A stretch of 46,042 nucleotides of DNA from CBEUVQ01 sp965546615 (GTDB lineage: Bacteria > Bacillota > Desulfotomaculia > Desulfotomaculales > Desulfohalotomaculaceae): contig CBEUVQ010000017.1 of NCBI GenBank assembly GCA_965546615.1, positions 1 to 46,042 of the forward strand. Reading direction: 5' to 3'. A model generated the notes under the pieces. It did no database searches. It was not told where the DNA came from and saw nothing but the letters and a program-made list of their open reading frames with translations. A program made the position numbers and the translations under genes. Positions 1-6,147 of this stretch are shown here, in pieces (the first letter of the stretch is position 1; each line of letters begins with the position of its first letter).

Positions 1-40
1 GATCTTCGGTGGAAACGCGGATGTATATTACCGCCGGCAT
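1..40 (-). CDS. Serine site-specific recombinase, N-terminal fragment (runs off the left edge)
   Basis: Reading leftwards from an ATG at 40, the 13 visible codons give MPAVIYIRVSTED. This is the start of the resolvase/invertase catalytic domain of serine recombinases: the pattern Y-x-R-V-S, whose Ser is the nucleophile that attacks DNA. The remainder lies outside the window, so it is unclear whether this is a large recombinase or a small resolvase. The start codon overlaps the end of the upstream 50-codon ORF, so translation is probably coupled. The enzyme family moves or inverts DNA segments (prophages, conjugative elements, spore-specific skin elements). Identification rests on a short but very characteristic motif. 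Confidence 0.72.
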   Translation of the reverse strand, partial: MPAVIYIRVSTED

Positions 41-180
41 CGGTCTTCGCCCTTCCGCCGACGCACTTCACCGATTAATTTATTAAACACAAACCGCCTT
101 GCTTCCGCCAAAGCGCAGCGGCACTCTTCTTCCGTTCCGGCTTGTACCGTTTTCACCGTTATTTCTTTATCCGCCTTCAT
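28..180 (-). CDS. Small 50-aa protein upstream of and overlapping the serine recombinase
   Basis: The ORF reads from ATG at 180 to TAA at 28-30. A G-rich Shine-Dalgarno-like run (GGGGGGGTG) lies six bases before the ATG. The peptide is charged and rich in Glu, Arg and Lys (begins MKADKEITVKTV, ends GEDRCRR) and has no recognisable domain. Its last codons overlap the ATG of the recombinase in another frame, the arrangement seen for small accessory ORFs next to large serine recombinases. I do not recognise the family. It could be a regulator, a co-factor, or merely a translated leader. Confidence 0.5.
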   Translation of the reverse strand: MKADKEITVKTVQAGTEEECRCALAEARRFVFNKLIGEVRRRKGEDRCRR

Positions 181-310
181 TAAAAACACCCCCCCGTTAC
201 CGTTAACTACTAGAGTTTATGTAACGGACGGATTGTCCTAACACAATAAAAAAGGGTGCGCCGCTGCGTATGGGGCGGCGCACCCGCTGTGTTCGAGCGG
301 TGCCGGTGCC

Positions 311-660
311 GATAAAATGCAGCACGCTGTCGTAAAAGCCCGCCAAGGCATTACTGCACAACCCTTTCGTTTAATGCTGCACTTTTCCGCAAATGCGTAG
401 GGAACGGCGCCCCCGCCGTTCCGCCTACGAAACGTTACATTAAAAAAGAAAACGGGCGGGTATGGAAACCCGCCGCCGCAAAAACGCCGCTGCCGACGAA
501 ATGCAGCACGCTGTCTGTAAAAGGCCGCCAAGGCATTACTGCACAACCCTTTCGTTTAATGCTGCACTTTTCCGCAAATGCGTAGGGAACGGCGCCCCCG
601 CCGTTCCGCCTACGAAACGTTACATTAAAAAAGAAAGCGGGCGGGTATGGAAACCCGCCC
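311..660. repeat. Imperfect tandem duplication, about 185-bp unit, carrying REP-like palindromes
   Basis: The stretch beginning ATGCAGCACGCTGT at 317 recurs at 501. Both copies continue through ATTACTGCACAACCCTTTCG and a palindrome of the form TAGGGAACGGC...GCCGTTCCG (about 398-424 and 582-608), then GAAACGTTACATTAAAA. No credible gene lies between 181 and 865. The short reading frames here read across the palindromes on both strands and have no ribosome-binding site. A third, diverged palindrome sits at about 747-773. Confidence 0.8.
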
Positions 661-671
661 CTACAAAAAAC

Positions 672-729
672 TGCACCCCGGCAGCACGACAGCGCCGGGG
701 GGTCAACTCCTTGTAGGTAGGCTGCAAAT
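672..729 (-). repeat. Relic CRISPR end: trailer hairpin plus one decayed I-B repeat without leader
   Basis: Positions 700-729 match the I-B repeat at the leader-distal end with several substitutions: it keeps TAGGTAGGCTGCAAA but has lost the GTTTCAATCC end. It is preceded by the hairpin CACCCCGG...CCGGGG (about 675-700) that also abuts arrays 1, 3 and 4. No second repeat and no leader follow. It is best read as the leftover trailer end of a lost array. The same GGCTGCAAA change is seen in the terminal repeats of array 4, array 6 and the orphan repeat at 23060. Confidence 0.6.
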
Positions 730-837
730 AATGGGAAGTTTCAAATGTAGGGAACGGCGCCCTCGCCGTTCCGCCAACGGAACGCAGCATTGAAAAATAA
801 AAACCGGGCGGATATGCAAACCCGCCCCTACAAAACC

Positions 838-865
838 GCACCCCGGCAGCACGACAGCGCCGAGG
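838..865 (-). terminator. Trailer hairpin abutting the last repeat of array 1
   Basis: CACCCCGG and CCGAGG flank GCAGCACGACAGCG immediately beside the first (leader-distal) repeat. Read on the minus strand, the direction of array transcription, the hairpin lies directly after the last repeat and is followed by GGTTTTG. It therefore has the position and form of an array terminator or boundary. Equivalent elements occur at 3348-3374 and 9876-9903, a relic at 675-700, and a half copy at 1677-1696. Confidence 0.5.
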
Positions 866-1228
866 TTTTCAATCCCTCATAGGTAGGCTACAAACTACCT
901 TCTTTACTGGAATATGATTACTTCTTAGCCAATGTTTCAATTCCTCATAGGTAGGCTACAAACATAAAGAACTTAAAATTACTATATCTGCTGTAACGGA
1001 GTTTCAATTCCTCATAGGTAGGCTACAAACTAAAAATATAAAAATAATATTATTTTAGGAGGTTGATTGTTTCAATCCCTCATAGGTAGGCTACAAACCC
1101 AACGTGGAGAAAAAGTAAATGCACAAGTAACTGGTTTCAATCCCTCATAGGTAGGCTACAAACTTCTTCCGCTTCAATCATCGGCACCGCTTTTGGTGGT
1201 TTCAATCCCTCATAAGTAGGCTACAAAC
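866..1228 (-). CRISPR. CRISPR array 1, type I-B-family 30-bp repeats (6 repeats, 5 spacers)
   Basis: Repeats start at 866, 934, 1001, 1069, 1134 and 1199, each 30 bp, with spacers of 35-38 bp. On the plus strand the repeat begins GTTTCAATCCCTC and ends GGTAGGCTACAAAC. In crRNA sense (minus) it ends ATTGAAAC, the 8-nt 5' handle typical of Cas6-processed type I-B crRNAs. The repeats at 934 and 1001 have TTCC instead of TCCC. The leader-proximal repeat at 1199 has one change (CATAAGTAGG). The leader is on the right, so the newest spacers are at the right end. There is no adjacent cas operon; the array is presumably served in trans by the I-B genes at 35911-46011. Confidence 0.97.
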
Positions 1229-1411
1229 CCATTTTAGGGCGTTTTTTTGGCTTTTTCAAGCGGGTTTTGGGGGGTAAAATTCGCTTTTAGGCTTGTTTTT
1301 GCCGCTGTCGGCAGGTGTTTTGGCTTGTTTTTGGCAGATTTAGGCATAAAAAGGGGTGGTTTTTTCCGTCGATCCCCGGGGGTTTTTGCGCTATTGGGGG
1401 TCGACGGAAAA
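1229..1411 (-). promoter_or_regulatory. Leader of array 1 with promoter and 15-bp-arm palindrome
   Basis: This sequence is nearly identical in all five I-B-family arrays. Read on the minus strand it has a long inverted repeat at 1362-1411 (arms TTTTCCGTCGACCCC and GGGGATCGACGGAAAA around a CAATAGCGCAAAAACC loop). About 130 bp later comes a sigma-A-like promoter: TTGAAA (1254-1259), a 17-bp spacer, then TAAAAT (1231-1236). Only two bases (GG) separate the -10 box from the first repeat, so transcription should start inside that repeat. The palindrome may bind an architectural or integration factor; this is inference. Confidence 0.85.
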
Positions 1412-1685
1412 TTTTATCCGTACAAAACAGTGGCAAAGCGGTCTTAGGGCGTCGTACCAAACGGAACGACGAGGACGTCGTTCCCTACAACAACACCGCA
1501 CATCTGCTCAAAAATGCCACCCCGCAAATGAAACGTGACATCGAAAAACAACCGGGCGGGCACCGAAACCTGCCGCTACATTTACTGTACCCCGGTACCG
1601 TTGAAAATGAGGCTGTTTCACTGCACTGCTGCTGTACCAAACGGTGCCCCTTTTTAACCGGTCTGCCGCCGCAAACAGCAGCACG
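1229..1685. repeat. Segmental duplication copy 1 (leader plus about 270 bp of flank); copy 2 at 2260-2708
   Basis: The leader and the following stretch (TCTTAGGGCG..., through CGCACATCTGCTCAAA, to CCTTTTTAACCGGTCTGCC) are almost the same in both copies, with a few substitutions and small indels. Each copy carries the inverted form of the REP-like palindrome (GGAACGACGAGGACGTCGTTCC). Copy 1 then joins the half trailer hairpin of array 2 at the shared string GCAAACAGCAGC, while copy 2 continues into unrelated sequence. This indicates a tandem duplication of a whole CRISPR cassette. Confidence 0.85.
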
Positions 1686-1696
1686 ACAGCGCCGGG

Positions 1697-2259
1697 GTTT
1701 CAATCCCTCATAGGTAGGCTACAAACCTATGGCCGGAAATGCTCAGAGTTATCAGAGAAATGTTTCAATTCCTCATAGGTAGGCTACAAACGATTCCGGG
1801 CTACAGTGCTTCAGAATGTAGAGAGTTGTTTCAATTCCTCATTGGTAGGCTACAAACATTTTACGTTTTATACCTTTTACTTGTTTTGTATATGGTTTCA
1901 ATTCCTCATAGGTAGGCTACAAACCAACGCTAACGAATTGACTAAACTTTTGGCAGGTGGATTTCAATTCCTCATAGGTAGGCTACAAACCCGAACACAA
2001 GAAAAGAAATTGATTATGCCGTACTGAAATTTCAATTCCTCATAGGTAGGCTACAAACGGTAGACGGCATTGTTTTTGACAGCAGGAAGGAAGCAAAATT
2101 TCAATTCCTCATAGGTAGGCTACAAACCACAAACATCTATAGCCGTATGTACCGACGGAATCATGTTTCAATTCCTCATAGGTAGGCTACAAACCCATTA
2201 GGCATTATTACCTTAAAATATTCTGGATAGTTTCAATTCCTCATAGGTAGGCTACAAAC
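1697..2259 (-). CRISPR. CRISPR array 2, type I-B-family variant repeats (9 repeats, 8 spacers)
   Basis: Repeats start at 1697, 1762, 1828, 1895, 1961, 2029, 2098, 2165 and 2230, with spacers of 35-39 bp. Only the leader-distal repeat carries TCCCTC. The other eight carry TTCCTC, which in crRNA sense changes the base just upstream of the predicted Cas6 cut from G to A. Three consecutive repeats (1961, 2029, 2098) also begin with A instead of G, so their crRNA handle would end AAAT rather than AAAC. The repeat at 1828 has ATTGGTAGG. The leader lies to the right, as in the other arrays. Confidence 0.97.
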
Positions 2260-2442
2260 CCATTTTATTGCCTTTTTTTGGGCTTTGCAAGCGGGTTTTG
2301 GGGGGTAAAATCCGCTTTTTGGCGTGTTTTTACCGCTGCCGGCAGGTGTTTTGCCTCATTTTTGCCAAATTTATACATAAAATGGGGTGAATTTTTCCGT
2401 CGATCCCCGGGGGTTTTTGCACTATTGGGGGTCGACGGAAAA
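2260..2442 (-). promoter_or_regulatory. Leader of array 2
   Basis: Same structure as the array 1 leader. The palindrome lies at about 2393-2442. Next to the first repeat on the minus strand, TTGCAA, a 17-bp spacer and TAAAAT form the promoter, again ending two bases from the repeat. The match extends beyond the palindrome as part of the segmental duplication. Confidence 0.85.
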
Positions 2443-2708
2443 TTTTTTATCCCTACAAACCAGCGGTAAAGCGGTCTTAGGGCGCCGTACCAAGCGGAAC
2501 GACGAGGACGTCGTTCCCTACAACAACACCGCACATCTGCTCAAAGATGCCACCCCGCAAATGAAACGTGACATCGAAAAACAACCGGGCGGGCACCGAA
2601 ACCTGCCGCTACATTTACTGTACCCCGGTACCGTTGAAAATGAGGCTGTTTCACTGCACTGCTGCTGTACCAAACGGTGCCCCTTTTTAACCGGTCTGCC
2701 ACCGCAAA

Positions 2709-3374
2709 CAGCAGCGCTCAGCAAAACGGAACAGTCAAGACTGTTCCCTACATTAAAAATGCTGCCCATCGCTTAAAAACACTGCCGCTGCAGGGGCGGG
2801 GTTTACCCCGCCCGCTTAACGCCACCTTTCGTTATTCCATCCCGCTGCCGCTTGTAAACAGCGGCAGTCAGCAAAATACAGCAGCATAGGGAACGGCCTT
2901 GGCCGTTCCGCCAACGAAACGTTACATTAAAAAGCAAAACCGGCGGGTATGGAAACCCGCCGCCGTGCCAAACGCTGCCTCTTTTCAACCGGTATGCCAC
3001 CGCAAACAGTAACGGTTAGTAAAACGGAGCAGTCAACACTGCTCCCTACATTTAAAAAACACCGCACACCGCAAAGGCACTGCCGCACAGGGGGTGTCAT
3101 ACCAAGCGGAACGACGAGGGCGTCGTTCCCTACATTATAATGCTGCACACCTGCAAAAAACGCCGTTCCGCCAACGAAACCTTGCGTTTGTGTGAACGGG
3201 TGGGCACCAAACCTGCGGCGGCGTCGCTCTTTGAATGCGCCGGCCAATCGTTTGTTCCGGCAGATGCCTTGGCTGGGGTACGCTTTTAGGCGAATCTGCC
3301 GTTAAAAAACAAACCGGGCGGATATGCAAACCCGCCCCTACAAAACCGCACCCCGGCAGCACAACAGCGCCGGG
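2709..3374. repeat. Gene-free repeat field between arrays 2 and 3
   Basis: I see no gene here. The region holds several palindrome families: GGAACAGTCAAGACTGTTCC (about 2728-2750) and its relative GGAGCAGTC...ACTGCTCC (about 3027-3050), TAGGGAACGGCCTTGGCCGTTCC (about 2886-2911), and the inverted form with GACGAGGGCGTCG (about 3108-3136). GGGCGGG...CCCGCCC blocks also occur. Positions 3217-3284 are a fragment of the about-200-bp element also found at 10628, 21958, 22461 and 38808. Arrays 1-4 are all embedded in this kind of DNA. Confidence 0.75.
3348..3374 (-). terminator. Trailer hairpin of array 3
   Basis: CACCCCGG...CCGGGG encloses CAGCACAACAGCG and abuts the first repeat of array 3. On the minus strand the hairpin is followed by GTGCGGTTTTG. 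It is the same element as beside arrays 1 and 4. Confidence 0.5.
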
Positions 3375-3472
3375 GTTTCAATCCCTCATAGGTAGGCTAC
3401 AAACATGTTCTTGCACCTGGAGCGCATGGGACAGAAAAATAGGTTTCAATCCCTCATAGGTAGGCTACAAAC
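3375..3472 (-). CRISPR. CRISPR array 3, minimal type I-B-family array (2 repeats, 1 spacer)
   Basis: Two consensus repeats (3375-3404 and 3443-3472) flank one 38-bp spacer. A full leader and a full trailer hairpin are present, so this is a complete cassette with a single spacer rather than a broken end of a longer array. It is either freshly founded or shrunken. Confidence 0.95.
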
Positions 3473-3653
3473 CCATTTTATGGCGTTTTTTTCGTCTTTT
3501 CAAGCGGGTTTCGGGGGGTAAAACACGCTTTTTTGGCATATTTTTGCCGTTATGTGCATGTGTTTTGCCCTTTTTTGGCAAATTTAGGCATAAAAAGGGG
3601 TAATTTTTCCGTCGACCCCCCGGGGTTTTTGCGCTATTGAGGGTCGACGGAAA
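3473..3653 (-). promoter_or_regulatory. Leader of array 3
   Basis: It has the conserved promoter beside the first repeat: TTGAAA, a 17-bp spacer, TAAAAT, then GG on the minus strand. The conserved palindrome is at about 3605-3653, here with GACCCC/GGGTC arms. It is slightly more diverged in the AT-rich middle than the others. Confidence 0.82.
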
Positions 3654-4352
3654 TTTTTTATCCGCATAAACGGCGGCAAATCGTTGTTAACCGGTCTGCC
3701 GCCGGTGCAGTTGTAAAAGCCCGCCAAGGCATTTGCGCTCCACAAACCGGGCGGGTATGCAAACCCGCCCATGCATTACTGTACACAACTTTTCATTTAA
3801 TGCAGCACCTTCCACCATTGCGTAGGGAACACCACCCCCGCCGTTCCGTTTAACGAAACCCGGCATTGAAACACACCGCACACCCGCAAAAACGTCACCG
3901 TTGTAGGGAACGGCCTTGGCCGTTCCGCCAAATGCAGCCTTCCGTTTTCCATCCCGCTGCCACCGCAAACAGCAACAGCTGGTAAAAACGGAACAGTCAA
4001 GACTGTTCCCTACATTAAAATGCTGCACACCGCTTAAAACGCAGCCCTTTCATTTTTTTACCCCATGTGTCTGTAAAAAACGGCACTCAGCAAAACGGAG
4101 CAGTGTATAAAGCGGTGCCAAGCGGTGCCAGGCACTGTTAACCAATTTTTCCCATTAGGTGCCTGGCACCATTAACCATACATCGCAAAGGCACTGCCGC
4201 CCCACCAATGAAACATTACATTAAAAAACAAACCGGGCGGGTATAAAAGCCCGCCGGTGCATTAAAAATGCCGCACGCCGCTTAAAGGCGCGCTTCCGTC
4301 GTTTCGGTCGGTGCTGCTTTGGCGACAGAGAAGCGTCACCCGGTCACCTTTT
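3654..4352. repeat. Gene-free repeat field right of array 3
   Basis: No credible CDS. It contains REP-like palindromes at about 3822-3850 and 3903-3930, a GGAACAGTCAAGACTGTTCC palindrome at about 3992-4014, and one copy of the GTGCCAGGCAC hairpin at 4125-4169. The first 90 bp resemble the flank of the array 4 leader (CCGGTCTGCCGCCGGTGCAG), again pointing to duplication of cassettes with their flanks. Confidence 0.7.
4125..4169. repeat. GTGCCAGGCAC hairpin element, copy A
   Basis: Inverted repeat GTGCCAGGCAC / GTGCCTGGCAC around a TTAACCAATTTTTCCCATTAG-like loop. Four copies occur in the window: here, 10847-10891, 11118-11170 and 16428-16474. Two of them lie directly behind a stop codon. This copy stands in gene-free DNA. 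Confidence 0.8.
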
Positions 4353-4772
4353 TTATAGCGGCGGGTGAATGTCTGCACCCCAGCTGGAGGTTAACCCTTC
4401 ATCGTAAGATTCTCTGGCAATACCCAGCATTTTGCGAAGATCGTATTTCTTTTTCTTTCTCTGCTGTTTGCTGATCAGCCCCAACCGCTCTATAAAATCC
4501 AATACTGCGGCCAGGTCGACATCAAATTTTTTCGCCAGCTGCACAGCAGTTGTATTATGATAGTTTTCTTTTATATATTTGGCATCATAGGTTGTCCATT
4601 CAACTTTTTCTTTAAAAGGTTTGTACCCCAATTGGTGGGCACGTTTACTTATATAACGGGGACTAAACACACTACCGGCAATAAGGGCGACGGTATATGC
4701 CGTTTTGGTGGCATACTCTCGGGCAATAATTTCATCTGCTTTTTCCATGCTTTTTTTGTCGTATCTAGCCAT
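4353..4772 (-). CDS. Hypothetical protein with two HTH-like repeats (139 aa)
   Basis: Two successive segments share a pattern: an acidic helix, then an alanine/leucine HTH-like stretch ending in R-x-x-x-L-G. They are IIAREY...ISKRAHQLGYK (residues about 10-45) and YIKENY...VLDFIERLGLISK (about 60-95). This resembles tandem helix-turn-helix modules of small DNA-binding proteins. A basic run (KQQRKKKKYD) follows and the C-terminus is short and polar. I chose ATG at 4772, which follows GAAGTGG; a GTG at 4781 is possible. It stands alone, with the HD-GYP gene upstream in the same direction and a terminator between. Function unknown. Confidence 0.7.
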   Translation of the reverse strand: MARYDKKSMEKADEIIAREYATKTAYTVALIAGSVFSPRYISKRAHQLGYKPFKEKVEWTTYDAKYIKENYHNTTAVQLAKKFDVDLAAVLDFIERLGLISKQQRKKKKYDLRKMLGIARESYDEGLTSSWGADIHPPL

Positions 4773-4887
4773 CGGCACCACTTCTTTCGCTGCCTGCCGA
4801 TGATACTTTTATATCGCCGCAGTACACATATATTTTGCCGGCTTTGATATCTTTACACACTTTTTTAAACCCCCTCCGTTTTCATAT

Positions 4888-4912
4888 AAAAAACAGCACC
4901 GGTTAAAGTGCT
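4888..4912 (-). terminator. Likely intrinsic terminator of the HD-GYP gene
   Basis: On the minus strand AGCAC-TTTAACCG-GTGCT is followed by GTTTTTTA, about 20 bp after the HD-GYP stop codon. The stem is short. Confidence 0.55.
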
Positions 4913-4931
4913 ATCTCATTCAGCATGCTGA

Positions 4932-5567
4932 TTAAGACAGAACATCAACAACTACCTCCAGCTTTCGGTAAATGCTGATATTTTTATCCAACAGCATATT
5001 AAATTCATTTGCGGCCTGTTTATTGACAGTTTTATTATTCACCGCATCACAAAATACCGCTGCTAAACGGGGGTCAAACTGTGTGCCGGAACATTTTAAT
5101 ATTTCCTCTAATGCTGCCTGCTTATTTCTGGCTTTTTGATACACTCTTTCCGAAGTCATTGCGTCAAAAGCATCCGCAATGCTTACTATTCTGGCTTCCA
5201 GCGGTATTTCAGAGCCTTTTAACCCTTTATAACCCTGCCCGTTCCACCTTTCATGGTGAAATTTAACAACATGCAGGTAAGCGTTAAATTCGGTATACGA
5301 TTTAAGCATTTTAACGCCGTAATCGCAGTGTCTTTTTATTACGGCAAACTCGCTGTCGGTAAGCCGTTCTTTTTTGTATAATATATTATTAGGTATTTTT
5401 GTTTTGCCGATGTCGTGAAACATCCCGCCGATAAATACTTTTTCTGTTTGCGCTTCGGAAAGGTTCAGTTTTTTTGCCAAAAGACAGCTGTAAAAAGCTA
5501 CCTTGTAGGAATGAGCATACAGCTTATTATCAAGCAAATTTATAAAATGATTGAAACAGCTTGGCAT
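4932..5567 (-). CDS. HD-GYP-like c-di-GMP phosphodiesterase family protein
   Basis: A 211-aa protein consisting almost only of an HD-GYP domain, the fold that hydrolyses cyclic di-GMP. Visible: His19 of the first helix; the HD pair in FHDIGK (51-52); a later His80; the HHE triad at 104-106; then ERWNGQGYKGLKG and the downstream ADAFDAMTSERVY. In classic members the signature is G-Y-P; here it is G-Y-K (112-114), so activity or partner binding may be altered. There is no receiver or sensor domain and no membrane segment, so it is probably cytosolic. The start at 5567 follows a GGAGGCG ribosome site that is built into a hairpin downstream of a c-di-GMP riboswitch. Confidence 0.9.
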   Translation of the reverse strand: MPSCFNHFINLLDNKLYAHSYKVAFYSCLLAKKLNLSEAQTEKVFIGGMFHDIGKTKIPNNILYKKERLTDSEFAVIKRHCDYGVKMLKSYTEFNAYLHVVKFHHERWNGQGYKGLKGSEIPLEARIVSIADAFDAMTSERVYQKARNKQAALEEILKCSGTQFDPRLAAVFCDAVNNKTVNKQAANEFNMLLDKNISIYRKLEVVVDVLS

Positions 5568-5574
5568 AAAAAGA

Positions 5575-5702
5575 CGCCTCCATAAAAATTATCGCATCGG
5601 AGGCAAATAACTCCCCCGCAACCTGGCAATCATAGTAACAGCATTACCTTAGACCCATGGCTTTGCGTCCTTAACTTTCGTTAAGTTTGCCTTTGTGAAG
5701 TG
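5575..5702 (-). ncRNA. Cyclic di-GMP-I (GEMM-I) riboswitch with RBS-masking hairpin
   Basis: Reading the minus strand from about 5702, the aptamer shows the GEMM-I hallmarks in order: GGCAAAC, a stem closed by a GAAA tetraloop (TTAACGAAAGTTAA), GGACGCAAAGCC, GGGTCTAAGG, a second stem, then TTGCCAGGTTGC (ending near 5617). These match the ligand pocket and tetraloop/receptor of the family. Downstream, GCCTCC (5599-5604) can pair with the ribosome site GGAGGC (5576-5581) nine bases before the HD-GYP ATG, suggesting translational control. A competing GGAG (about 5609-5614) lies between. Feedback of c-di-GMP on its own phosphodiesterase is the likely role; whether it is an ON or OFF switch cannot be read here. 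Confidence 0.93.
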
Positions 5703-5730
5703 TATTTTTTAAATTAAAAACAATTTTAAT

Positions 5731-5751
5731 TATACAACTATTTGTTGTATA
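5731..5751 (+). promoter_or_regulatory. Operator 1 of the XRE regulator
   Basis: Near-perfect palindrome TACAACTATTTGTTGTA with flanking AT, located about 50 bp before the XRE start. An inverted copy of most of it, AACAAATAGTTGTATA, occurs at 5767-5782. Two related sites upstream of an XRE gene suggest autoregulation. Confidence 0.6.
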
Positions 5752-5766
5752 ATTCAACATTTTATT

Positions 5767-5782
5767 AACAAATAGTTGTATA
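5767..5782 (+). promoter_or_regulatory. Operator 2 of the XRE regulator
   Basis: AACAAATAGTTGTATA is the reverse complement of the left part of operator 1. It lies directly before the ribosome-binding site GGGGGGTAG, so binding here would block translation start or transcription elongation. Confidence 0.5.
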
Positions 5783-5799
5783 GACATGGGGGGTAGACA

Positions 5800-6147
5800 A
5801 TGCTTTTAAAGAAAATTGTCGCCAAAAATATTAAAAATTTACGCCTGCAAAGCGGTTTAACGCAAAAAGAGGCCGCACAAAAGCTGGGCTTAACCGGTTC
5901 TTACCTCGGCTATTTAGAAAGAGGAGAAAGAGCGCCGGGAATAGATATTATTGAAAAAATTGCCCAACTTTATTGTGTTGAACCTTATACTTTACTTACC
6001 GACCCCGAAACAGATCACTATCCGCAGCTAAAAAGCAAGCTTGACCGGATATCATCATTTGGGTCTGCTCATCAGCAGTTTATTGCGGCAACATTGGATG
6101 CCTATATCAAAATGCTGGAAAAAAATTTTCAAAAAGATGCGCCCTGA
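5800..6147 (+). CDS. XRE-family transcriptional regulator (115 aa)
   Basis: The N-terminal half is a classic lambda-repressor-like HTH: IRNLR-type first helix, SGLTQKEAAQKLGLTGSYLG with the recognition helix, and LERGERAPG (residues about 8-60). The C-terminal half is a short amphipathic stretch likely used for dimerisation. ATG at 5800 follows GGGGGGTAG at good spacing. It is divergent from the riboswitch-controlled HD-GYP gene and has two related operator sites in its promoter, so negative autoregulation is likely. No partner gene follows in the same direction. Its targets are unknown. Confidence 0.88.
   Translation: MLLKKIVAKNIKNLRLQSGLTQKEAAQKLGLTGSYLGYLERGERAPGIDIIEKIAQLYCVEPYTLLTDPETDHYPQLKSKLDRISSFGSAHQQFIAATLDAYIKMLEKNFQKDAP

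Noticed and set aside
238..841. Open frames of 70-100 codons on both strands in the left repeat field
   Set aside because: They run through the REP-like palindromes, have no ribosome sites, and similar frames recur wherever the same repeats occur.
1247..1713. Open frames of 60-130 codons over leader 1 and its flank, repeated at 2278-2776
   Set aside because: They lie in the CRISPR leader and duplicated flank; conservation is explained by the leader, and indels between copies are not multiples of three.
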